Shown here: positions 1 to 11,765 of the stretch, piece by piece
Layout: every line of letters begins with the position of its first letter
How positions within the stretch are numbered: the first letter of the stretch is position 1
Origin: Climacteris rufus
Lineage: Eukaryota > Chordata > Aves > Passeriformes > Climacteridae
Assembly: GCA_013398175.1 (NCBI GenBank)
Contig: VZRZ01002353.1
Span: forward strand, 62,334 to 126,333
Direction of reading: 5' to 3'
DNA length: 64,000 nt
The notes under the pieces: generated by a model
The model's database searches: none
Seen by the model: the letters and a program-made list of their open reading frames with translations, nothing else
What the model was told of the DNA's origin: nothing
Made by a program: the position numbers and the translations under genes

Positions 1-3000
1 CGTTCCTGCGTATATCCACAAGGTATACACTCCAACACAGAGTATCAGTACCTGTTTGCTGATGTTGTTGCTGGGGTTTAGTATTCTATTTGAGTTAGGT
101 TTCAGGTTGCACATGTCAATAGCATTGATGTTTAGGTTATTTAACAATGTCTCTCTACAATCTGGTATTCCACAAGCCAAGGAGAGACAGGGTGTTAAAG
201 TACAAAACACATCTCTGTCCTCTCACAGTCCTTGAAAATATACACCACTGAAGATGTTTTCCTGTCCTGCTTGCTCTCGAGTCTTCTTTGCATCACAGAC
301 ACAGACACACAGACACACAGACATACACACACTTAGAATGTGGAAGAGCGAAGCTGTGAAATCTTCCACTCTTAACGGTTATGAGCTCCTGTTAAAATCA
401 GAGGCGTCATCTAGTGGGCACAGGGAGAAACAGTGATGCGGCAGGCCGCTGGTGGATGCTTCAGGAAGGCGTAAGCAGAGGGTCGGAGCAGGGATGCAGG
501 CAGTACAGCTCTGCGGCCAGCGGAGGAGACCAGCGAGGGCTGAGGGTCCGAGAGCTGCGCTGCAGTCCGGTCACATCCATCCCAAACACCCGGGAGCTGC
601 TGCAAAACGGACCCGATTCCCTGATTTGGACTGCAGGAGTGAGAAGAAGTCAGCCTTCATTCACGCTTGATGTAAGACTGAGAACACGTGAACTGGGGGG
701 AAAAAATCAGGTTCGGATGGTGTCTTCAACAGGAATGTAAGAGAGGAAACCACTATTCTGCCTCTCCACGGTTGCTGAGAAATAGTTGTTTGTTGTTTTA
801 TGAATCCACAAACGGTGAGTGGATGCAGAGAAAGCAGTGCCTCTGAGGGTGGATCATCACCTAAACAAACAACTTATCTTTGAAAGAAAATTTGTCATTT
901 TTTTCCGTGTTTGTATCTGTGCACAATAAAGGGTGACTTCAATTGTAGTTATTTAATTATTGTCTTTAAAATCTATGTTCCTTCAAGCACCACGGCATCA
1001 TGATTCAACATACAGTTATGCTGGATGGCAATAGCAGAAATGTTTTTAAGACCTAACCAAAGATCATCATGGAATTCTGATGGCTATGCCTTCAGCTCTT
1101 AGTTACAAGCAGAGAGAAGCAACCTGTCTGTTGACAAATTTGAGTTTTATTACAACAGCAAGCAAAGTTGATTGTGGTATTAATCACCATGAGAAAATGC
1201 CACTGTAGAGAAGAGGCTGTGGTCCAAAAGCTGTCTTTGCTTATGTAATAACTGTGCCCCTGCATAAAACATGAGTTTTAAGCTGCCCCATCAGGCCGGG
1301 AATGTGTCTGCAGTGTTCACACAAGCCAGTCCATCCAGAATGTGACCTGCTGGTTCACAACAGTAGCTGTAAAAGGTAAGGGCAAATTCACTGAGCAAGA
1401 ACACAAGAAAAAGATGCAGAGCTAGAAGTGCCAGCCTGCAAATCATGCCTTTATGTGTCCTCATGACCCATGCCCATCCCCATGGAAGCATTCTATTTGC
1501 TGAAGTCAGAATACTTGTGACATATAGGAGGCTCAATCACACCTAGAATGAAAAGCTCACAGTAGGATGAGAATACAATGAACTCAAGTCCTACAGCCTC
1601 AGTTATAAAAGACAGACATTATCAAACTTGAATCACAGTAATACTACTGTAAAGAAGAAAGTTATGTCAGGGAATAAGACAAGGCTTTTAGTGGGCTTAA
1701 GGCTCGGTTGCAGTTCACTTGAGCACAACTTGCTGAGTTGAGAAGAAGTAGAAGCAGCCTTTGAGCGAGTAAATAGCTTACCAGGAGTGTCACAAAAGAG
1801 TAGCTCAGGTCACTTAGACAATCACTGTCAGAGGTGTTAGTAAAAATGGTTTTAATATGAATTTACAAAAATCCAGCTTATCAATGTTTGATGGCAAGGT
1901 CTCCTCTATTACTTGCAACATGGATGAAACATACATAGGCACATTGAATTAGAATCAAATCAGAACTATTTACACAGAGACCAGATATACAAAAGGTTAA
2001 GGGACACCCTTCCACTGAGTCATGAAATTCAGAGCGGACCCCTTTACATTCTAAACTGCTGATGGAACATAGATGCTGCTAGGTCTTAGTCTCAGACTTC
2101 AACAATGGTTTGTGTCTGAAGAATGCTGTGGGCATACATCACAAGGGAAATAAAAAGACTTGTGAGGGAGAGTATTAGTCAAGCAGCCTATAGACAGCAT
2201 AGAGGTGGATGTAGAGGAGTAGCTTTTGCCGCAGCACAGAAGCCCTCGCAATAGGAACCTCCAAAACAGATTTTTTTAAGATTTCTGTGATGAAGAGGCT
2301 TGATGTATGAAATATACAGATGTGACAAAATGTGCCTGATGAGAACTGAAAGGCAGTAGGGTGCTGAAGGTGGGCACGGTTGAGAAAGGAGTAGCTCCAG
2401 GACTAGAAAAGGAACAGGAATTTTTTGAACAGTAGCAATGAAGGGAACAAAATGTGCCTCAAGCATGTACTGGTGGAGAAAGTGCTCAGCAGCAAGGAAC
2501 TTCTCCTCATCATCTGCTGTCATAGCAATTCCTCAAGCACATCTAAGCAGTCAGGAAAGATGGCTCTTGGGAAGGTAGGTTGTGCTCCTTCCTCTCCCTC
2601 ACTGGCAAGCAGCATTAGCCTTGTGTTGTACAGAACACTTCCAAGTCAGCCTAAGCAGTCAGCTGTAGACATCCCAGCTCTGACTGCTTGACTTTTCCCT
2701 ACTCTCTCAGCCAAGACAATGTGAGCACTGGGGAGCACCTGAGGGACAGATCCTGCTCTGGTGCTGACTGCCTGCAGAATGTAGAAGAGTCAGCTGTCCA
2801 TCAGCCCTGCTGTGATTTATTAGCTGCCAGGGCCATATGCAAAGGTACCCAAATGACTATAATTTATATGTCAGTTCCTTTGCCTAGTTTGCTGGGGATG
2901 ACTCTAAAGAGAACCACTAAATTACAATTCAAGTAGAGGGGCCTGAGAAGCTGTGTGCCCCTAGCAAGGAACCAGTGAATATTTCAGGTTGGAGAGGGAA

Positions 3001-3640
3001 GCAAGAGGCTTAGATAGTCTCCAACAACGTGCAGAAGAGCCTCTCAAGATTAGGAAGGTGCCAAAGGAGAGACCATGAGGACTTTGCATATAATTCCTTA
3101 TCTTGGCAGTAATGGGGTGAGAACAGCAGAGATGCTCTCCTAGTTATGTTATCCCTTAAGCTTAGTTTAAAGTCTTGCTATACTTTGGATGTGTTTAAAT
3201 TTCTGTCCCTGTAGCTATCTGGTTAAATTCTGTGACACCCTTAAAGCACGGTTTGCTTGTGCTGTGGGAGAAATGAAGAAAGTTATCAGAGGCCACAACC
3301 TGATACTTGTGTTAACAGGCATCAAAAAGTTAAATTCCCACCACAGACATTTCATCTGTGACTCTAATCTTCTCAGAGAGATTATTTGCTACTCTCTTAC
3401 TGCTGACCAAGGAAGCATAAGGGTACCCATCATGCCTAGATAGAGTATGTGTGCAAACAGCTTTTTTAGACGTGCTTTTAAACACCTCCCAGTCTTTCAC
3501 CCAGGAGACCACCTGGTGCACCACCTCCCTCAAGAGTCTTGAAGAGTTACTTGTGGGTAAAAGACAGGTTAGCAGTCTCTAGCCCCATCTCTATGCTTTG
3601 GTTTTTATCATGCTTTGAGCAACCAACCTATTACTCAATG
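1..3640. other. Intergenic DNA downstream of DMRT2, no gene seen
   Basis: Several short open frames occur on both strands, none longer than about 110 codons and none with a recognisable domain, splice context or compositional bias. A CA-rich microsatellite (about 293-333) and a small CpG-bearing block (about 410-640) are the only local peculiarities. I see no supported gene here. Confidence 0.6.
293..333. repeat. CA/ACAG-rich microsatellite
   Basis: Imperfect alternation of CACAGA and CACACA units over about 40 bp. It accounts for the odd His/Thr-rich frame that reads through it. Simple sequence, no coding value. Confidence 0.8.
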
Positions 3641-3674
3641 TAGTCCTGTAACAAAGAGACTTCAGCGTTTATTC

Positions 3675-4009
3675 TTCTCTGTTAAGTCTACCACTATTAC
3701 CGCGATGCCTGTTATTACGGCTTATCCCGGTAATCAGTCGAAGACGCAGAAATAATGAGAGCTGGACTTCGGGCTGTGTTCAGAGCAAGGGCGGAAAAGG
3801 GGGGAAACCCCTTTCGTTTAATTCTTATATACACTTTTAGAAATCACAGATCATTGGAGAAAGTTAACACTTCCGTCTCTAACTATATTGGTTACAAGAA
3901 GTGTCCGTCAAGGGGATCTGTGTCCATGGGAAAGGAATGTAAAAAGATAATTTTTACAACAACATAGCTATGTTTACAGAAATCGTCCTTGAGACTGTCT
4001 AACAGAGAA
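3675..4009 (-). mobile_element. LTR-like element bounded by a 10-bp inverted repeat
   Basis: The ends carry a perfect 10-bp inverted repeat (TTCTCTGTTA at 3675-3684, its complement at 4000-4009); inside it is the TG...CA form expected of an LTR (TGTTA...TAACA). Read on the minus strand there is a TATA box (TATATAAG, 3824-3831), and an AATAAA at 3668-3673, just beyond the inverted repeat. The block keeps more CpG dinucleotides than the DNA around it, which suggests a fairly young insertion. No retroviral coding sequence is attached, so it would be a solo LTR. I cannot name the family and see no clear target-site duplication, so a TIR-bounded DNA element is an alternative and the outer limits are uncertain. 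Confidence 0.42.
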
Positions 4010-7000
4010 AACTAGCTATTTTACAGTGAAAAATGGGCAACATACCACAGCTGTACAAAGTGGAGCACAGAAGAGGGATTTGTCTTGTCAGACTTTTCCA
4101 AGAAATGTAGGAGGCTATAGAAAAAAAAGTGGCTTCCAGGGAAACTGGTGGAAAACCAAAGCATGACATAGAATTTGTCAGCCTGTGTTCTGATACAAAT
4201 GTTGTTTAGCTCCATAAAATTGTTACCCCATGATCTCTGCTCAAAATTAAAAATAAAGCCTGAGGAGTGTGCTTGGAAAGGGACACTGTCTTTTGTTTGT
4301 GTCGGATGACTTACAGGAGCTACAGCAATTCCTGTATTCTAGGAGAAAAGACATTCAGGAAAGTGAGTAGGGAACTGAGCAGAAAGAAGATGCTCTGTGT
4401 ACTACAAAGGAGCCCACAAATCAATATGTAGGTTTTCAAGTTTAGTTTCAAACTTTAGCATCTATACACCCTCCCTGTTATCACACTAAGACCATAGAGC
4501 TTCTGCTGAGATGTTCAATTCTCCACACAAGAAGTTAAATTCTGTGGTTCCAGACTGTCTGCAAAACCAGAAGCAAGGTGTTGTAAAAAGGCAAAAGTCA
4601 TTAAAACCGTGGCTGTCTCTGAAACTGGTAGAAGGGGGTTGGATTTAGCTGAAATGCTCTTTTGGCAATACTAAGCCACTGGAGGAAGGTTAACTCTATA
4701 ACTTTACATGAAGAGTTGCCCAACAAGACATAAATACTCATTTGTGTGCTTTTGTATAGTTTGTATCTGTTGTGAGTACAAGTAAATGACACATTTTAAC
4801 ACCCTCTGGGGTGGGAACACGAGCAGTGGGAAGTCCCTGCACCCTGTTAGCAAGGACACCCTTACCAGAGTTAGAAATGTACATCTAAATTGTTTTCTTG
4901 GGAGCTCTTGAAAAGATTGTTCTTTTTCACTCTGGAAGAAGGCACAAACTCTAAAAGCTGTCATGTGGTCAGCTACATTTCCCTCTAGAAAACAACTGAC
5001 ACTAGCGGTGTTTCTCTGGAGCAGGTGTATGTTCATGTGTAGCAAGAATCACTGCTGGACTTCCCAGCTCCAGCCTGGACATTCTTGAAAATTTTCATCA
5101 AAGCAAGGACTGATGGTAGACTCAATAACAGCTAATTCACAAATCTGTCCTTTAGGAAGTTTTGACATGCTAATACACTGCAGCTAATTTTAATTTACTT
5201 AATTGATAATATCTACAAATAACATTTACCCATTCTAAAACCCAAGCCTTTTGTGATTAAACCTGTTTGGTAACAACATTGCCTCAAAAGTGGAAAGGTA
5301 AAATAATCTGGGAATAAAACATTGTATAGGGCTTTTGGAGGCTGACATCTGAATGTACTTAGTGGAGAGGAAACTTTTTTTTTACTTTCATTTCTTGCTT
5401 CTTTTATCCTTAAGCTCAGCAATAAACTAGCACTCTATGGTTAAAAAGTCAGGAGCACAGATGTATGGTATGAGTGTATCAGGATCTGTATTTCAGCTAA
5501 GGGGTGTACATTATAAGGAAGTCCTTCCAAGAAGCTTTAAGAGTATCTTGCTAGCTTTTGTTGCTATTATATTGCAACAGTAAATATGATGATTGCCATA
5601 ATAATTGTTATTATTATTCCAGTCACTTGATCACACTGAAGTAAACTCTTCAGTAAAAGTTCATTCAGGGTTCACTATTCAGCTTGTTGCTTTTAAGGTG
5701 AGTCCTGATAAAGTTTCACTGAGCACTGCACATTTTACAGCATGTTTCAGTCAGCTCCAAGCCACTCTTCTTACCAGGGGTCTGGTAGGGCTCTGCTAAA
5801 TCTGCAAAGCATATGAAGGCCAAACTACATCACCAACTATCATGCAATAAATGTTGAGGCTTGTGGTGTTAGCCGCCACATGTTAAAGTGATTTTACATG
5901 GCTCTTTTCTTATCCCTGGTTTGTCCTTCACTCTTCATGTATGTGTCCCTTTTGAGAGGGAAAATGTAATCTAGCAATTACAGCATGTGGAAGCTTGCTT
6001 TTATTATGTTTAGTTAAGGCTACTTTGCCACAGAAAGTGTGGGTTAGCAGTGAGAGAAGAGAGTCGAAATGTCTGTGTTGGGTGTCTGGATGTGGCTTTG
6101 CCTTCAGGTGTGGTGCTGGGCAGATGGCAAGACCAACCTCCACATCTCATTGAGGCCTCTGGTGAGCCATTCCTGACACCAGCTGAGAACAACTTCGGGT
6201 AAGAGATCTGTTCTAGACCCTACTACAGTCTGCTTCAACCTGTTGTCCCAACATGCCACCCAAAAGTCTCTGCTCTCCCCTCAAACTGCTGGAGAACCTT
6301 CTCATGGGATGGAACTTCCTACGGTCCTTATGAAGTACTTTGAATTATCAGAGCAAAAAAGCATACATGGTATTTATCACTGAAGTCTGTCAATCTCAGC
6401 AAGGTGTCTCTCTCCTCAGTAGGAGGCTGTGAAGGAGAGACTTAAAAGGTACACAAACTTTCCCAAAGCACATCCCACAGGGAGGTTTCTCTGTTAGGTG
6501 GGATACAGCACACCATGCTGCCTCTGCCTAGGAAGAATATCAGTGCTCTGGAAATCTGTATATGTGCTGGGTCAACTGTGAGGGTCTTGTGTGACTTTGT
6601 TAATACAGTGATGTATGTAGACAGAGATGAGATGCCCATTTTTAAGAATTTATTAGTCTACATGTGTTTCTTCCCACCAGGAGGAAGTGGCACATCAGGC
6701 TGCTAGCCTGGCAAGCAGACACTTTGATATGGCAGCTGCATTGGCAGATTCACCCTCTGCTCTCCACACCCAGAAGCCAGTGCTTTTACTAGGCCTTGGA
6801 TAAAGTTTTCATGGCACCAAGGCTCCTGACACCCAAGCATTACACCATGAAATCTGTCCTTGTTTGTGGAGTGCTACTCTCCCACCTTGCAGGTGAGGGG
6901 CAGAGAAAGAACTTTTCCCAGCAGCTTTGTTGGCAACCAAATTGAGCACTCAGGTCATTTCAGACCCCCATACATAGATCCGGACCTCTGGAAGTTCTTG

Positions 7001-10000
7001 CCTTTTTTTTCAAACTCCCCATGGCAAAAAGCCAAAGGACAACTGTACAAACTCACCATGTAGTTGTCTGAAGTAGAAACAGGAATCCTACAGGATGTTG
7101 TCCTTCTGCAGACTGTGAAAACCAAGCTAAAGTATAGAAGACATGTGTTTGTTGTCTAAACCAAGTTTTACACAGATCTCGAATGACTAGCAGTAGTTCA
7201 CCAGATATTGACCATGGATGACCTTCTAAGATGCAACCCTTCCCTTGGGTAAAAGTTTTCTTTAAAAAATGCAACGTATCTTGGTGTTCCCATGCATTAT
7301 CATGCTAGATTCACCCTGTCTCCCAGGTCCATGAATTTGAACTCTTCAGCTGGCAGAGACCAAAGGAGGCCGTTGTCATCTCCTTCAGAATTGCCCTCCC
7401 CTTTTCTTAGGAGCAGATGGCCTGTATTTTACATCTTGCTCAGACTAACTAGTCACCAGTCTCCCTGCCAAAGCAAGGAATTGCCAAACAGTGATGGAAA
7501 TTATAATAGTTTCCACACCAATTACATATTTTTTTCAGCATATCTAGGAGAATTTAATGTTCAAATCTAGAAGAATTTAACAAGCAGATATTTCCAACAT
7601 CAATGTGCTCTAGTGACATCTTGGTAGACTTTGTCTTACACAGAGATACTGTCACTGGGAGTTGCTGAACACAGGATTTCTGGCCTTCCTTTTGGTCCAA
7701 ACATCAGTCCCATTTTTCACTCTATCTTCTTTTCATAGACATTTTTATCAATAAGATGCACAGTGGATAGCACAGCAGATGGCCCTCATTTTCTCTGAAT
7801 TTCAAGTCCAAGTTTCTGCATCTACCTCAGTTTTTTGCCTCATGGTTTTAATCTCCTGAACACTGTAGTTGTATTTGCTTAACACAAGAATGCATTTCCT
7901 CCATATTAAAAAAAAAGAAAAAAAAACAGCAAGGAGAGAACAACTCAGAATAACTGTAGGAAGGAATTAATCAGATCAGCTGCTTAATAAAACATCAGAC
8001 ATAGGACTGTTAGGATTTTTTTTTTTTTTTTTTTTTTGTGCTTTGAAGATTTGGAAGCTCTTGAGCTAACCGATGGTACAACAGTTTGAAGATAACCACT
8101 TCCATTTAAGCACACAATATGCTACTGCATAGACAGAGACTCACCTCCTGGTCTCAGCTATTAAGTCCAAACACCAGAAAATATGTTTCAGAAAATGTTT
8201 CAGAAAAGCTTTACTTTGGTTCTGCTGAAAACTTTCATTCTGTCAGAATACATATGTCTTCTAACAAGTGCCTGTGTGAAGATGAACATCTCTGCTTCAT
8301 CTTTGACAGCAATGGAAACTGGGACAGTTATGATTGCAGGTTGAAAGACTGAGCCCTATATTTTATCCCGCACTTGTGCTCTTTTCTGAAATAGTACGTC
8401 AGAGGAACATTCACAATTGTAACGTATTCCATACATTTTCTGGTATAATCAGTACACAAGAGACTCTTTGGGTGTACAGTCACTAGGTAGTGCCTAACCT
8501 GTTTTGACTCAGATGCAGTATGATCTTTACTCTTTGCTGTAAATTGGCTCAGAGCACATCTTTATGTGTCAGTTTTGCCTCCTCACTTTCAGATGTTACC
8601 AGCTTCTACTGCTATGGAGCTGCTTTGGAGTACATGTGATTTTCATTTTACACATTTTTCAGTTTCTGCATATGCCCAAATGAAAAATCCAGCATTAGGG
8701 ACATCACATGGTTTTATGATACTCTCTGGTGCGACTTCGTGTTCAGAACCTAATGAAGGGATTATCCTCACCCACATGTGGTATTTTGCAGCTGTAGGAG
8801 ATAAGTTATTACTCCTTGCTTGTTTTTCAGCTTGCACACAAGCATGCTGATCCGGTTGCTTTGTAGAAAGCCTTTACAAGGCATGCTAGAGTAGGCCGTT
8901 TTGTAGCAGAAGAACCCAATCCTAAGAACAAATAGTTCTGCTACTCAGGTGCTGCCACTTGTAAAGGGAAGCAAGGAGCCAAGAATTTATATTGGAGGAG
9001 TCACTGGTATGTCCTAGACAGGAGGAAATATCATGTGTGACAGGAAGGGAAAGAGCTTAGAAAGGTACATAGGATTAACTGCATGGGAAAGGATGACAGG
9101 GAAAGCACTTGATAACAAATATGGTTTTAATGTGGTTTCCCAAAACGTTTTTCATTGACTTTACTTCACTTTGGATATTATGTTGGTTCATTTGCAGACA
9201 GCAGCATTCTCAAATACAAATTCAACAAGTTTCACAGATATAGTATGTTGGTTCAAGAAGACACACCACACAGATGTCTCCATGCCAGGAGAAAAAGTGG
9301 TAGGAGGAGCCCCACTTTTATTAGTTGTGTTACAGAGAATCCAACTCAAAACCAGCCTTTCATTGGGACCCTGCCTTCAAACAATGTGTTTCTCGTGGAA
9401 AGGCTTGGTTTGCATATGCAGGTGTCAAAGTGAGTGCCAAGCAAAAACTAACGCAAAAACAGCTAAGAAAACACATGCCAATCTTCCACTTCTTGTGTGT
9501 CTGCTGGAATGGTGTTAAGACATATCAACCAGTTGTGTGTTTTAGTGCTGAAGCGTAAGCTGTTATGCAGTGAGCAGTAAGAAGTGGTAAGAGTGCAAAG
9601 ATTAGTTGTCTTTTACTACTGCATTGCACAGGTTCTCCTTTTCCCTTCCCATCTTGCTCCCACAAACAAGACAACTCTGAGCACACTATTTGGGAGTAAC
9701 ACCAGAAGCTGCTGCTTAAGACACTGCTACAAGGACCCTGTTGTTAACATATGTATGCTTTCCTTTGTGTAAGCCTGGACTTGTTACTGTTTGTCATAAA
9801 TTACAGAAGATCGTGGACTCAGCATAACCTCTTGCTCATATCTCCTCTGTTAGACACAAACCTCCTTATGGTTAGCTACATTGCCATGGCTTTGAGATTA
9901 AATTATTACAAATAATGCTCGTTGTCCCATGGCTTTACTCTCAATTGTTCTTACTTCAAAATCCCTGAGCCACTCTGTTCTAATTCTGAGCAAGTTATTT

Positions 10001-11190
10001 AATGGACTGAAGAAAATAGTTTTATCCCAAAAACCCTTTTCCTCTCACTTCTTTGCATTGCAGAGTCTCTGCCTAAAGCCTCCGTAATCAACAGAGCATA
10101 TTCCCTTGCTACATCTGCAAGCTGTTAGTCCAGGATTGCTGCTCACATACGACACAGTAGCTTTGTAAGCAAGGGGTTTTGCATGGAGGGGATAATGCAC
10201 TGTCTGAAAAAACTAAAGCTTTTGGACAGAAAAATCTTCATCAGCATTCTCCAAAACTGGCTATCACCCACCCACCAGCTGTGGCAGCAGCTGGCTGTCC
10301 CCCAGCAGTCAGGCTGGCACTTGGGTTGTGGCTGTGCTCTCCTCACCCGGCTGGGGCAGGCAACTGTGGGAAATGTGCAGGTGCTGAACCAGTAGCAGAG
10401 GCCTGCTTCCATTCCCCACCTTTTCAAAGGCCAGGAAGAAAAACATGGGAGTCAGGCAGGGCTCACCATCAGCCACTAGCAAAGGTTCCCCTTGTCAGTT
10501 TTGATCTTGCTTTTTCCTGTACCTTTCTACCACATAGTGATAGTTCCCAAAGTGACCAAGCTGTCATACATCTTTGTGTATATCCTTTGTGTATATCCAG
10601 AGGGAGATTGATGGCAAAGCAATGTCAATAAGAAGCCCTCTGTTCCTAAACTCAAATCCTAGTCCAGTTTGCCAGTTCTGGAGTAAGAATGGAAATAATT
10701 TTAAACTGTGACTCCTGTTTTCTCAGTCCATTTATAAAAGAGTAATATGGAAAGGCACAGTAAGAAATGTGGTGGACATTATGTTTCAAGCTGAGGAAAC
10801 TTCCAAACATGAAGTTTTTAGTTGTACTCTACCACAACTACCTCACCCTGAGCCCAAGATGAAGTTTTAGCAGCACTTTAAGCCTCTCAGGTTTGCTTAG
10901 GTTTGCAGTATGGTTGATGTTATGCTTTCAGAATTTCACAACTATTCTTTCTTTTTAGTTTCTTTTCAGATCTTGCAGTATTAAAGTCACAGGGAGGGAG
11001 TAGTTTCTTCTTGCCCTTGCAAGAATCAGTGTCCATCATGAATCTAGTATGCAATGATTTAAGGAGAATTTATTTAATTCCAGTGCAAATGACAGAAGTA
11101 CTATGAGATGCAAGACCTCCATGACATGTCCTGAGTCGTGGTGGCCTGAGGGACACTGAGTTGACCAGAAGGCAGCAATGTGCTCTTTGG
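4010..11190. other. Intergenic DNA, no gene seen
   Basis: AT-rich unique-looking sequence with scattered short open frames (up to about 150 codons at 10179-10631) that lack any domain or Kozak/splice support. It contains an A-rich run near 7908-7927 and a 20-odd T run near 8017-8037. I see no RNA gene or recognisable transposon. Confidence 0.55.
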
Positions 11191-11199
11191 CAAGTATAT

Positions 11200-11765
11200 T
11201 CAAGAGTATCCTGGTCTGTATTTGGCTGTGTGGCCAGCTTGTGGAGGGAGCTGATCTCTCCTCTCTACTCAGCCCTGTGAGACACATCTGGAGTACTGTG
11301 TCTGGTGCTAGATTCACAGGTACAAAGGAACATACTGGAGTGAGTTCAGCAAAGGCATCTTGAAGATTTTTAAGGCACTGGAGCATCTCTCATATCAGGA
11401 AAGGGTGAGGGAACTGAGCCTGTCCAACTCGGAGAAAAGAAGGCTCAGGGGATCTTACCACTGTACATGAATAATGGGAGCAAAGACAGTGGGAGCAAAG
11501 AAGACAGATCTTCTTTGGTGGTGTTCAGTACAGGAATAGAAACAACAGGCATATACTGGAATGCAGGAAATATCACCTAAACAATTTTTTTTTTCCTATT
11601 CAAGTGCTCAAACACTGGAACAGGCTGCCCAGGGAGGCCGTGGAATCTCCATCCTTAAAGAAAATCTCAATCCCATATGAAGGCAACCCTGAGCAACCTG
11701 CAGTGGCTGACCTGCTATGGTCAGGAGTAGCACTGGGCTCCAGACCTGTCTTCTATCCTCAGTGC
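11200..11765 (+). mobile_element. CR1 LINE 3' fragment
   Basis: The + strand follows the familiar avian CR1 3' region: a segment like CTGGAGTACTGTGTCTGGTG at about 11290, then the GGAGCATCTCTC / GAGAAAAGAAGGCTCAGGGG block near 11380-11450, then CACTGGAACAGGCTGCCCAG near 11614 and GAGCAACCTG near 11692. The reverse-transcriptase frame is degraded by substitutions and indels and the 5' end is truncated, as is usual for CR1. An internal T run (about 11585-11595) interrupts the copy. It is a fossil with no coding capacity. Confidence 0.85.
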
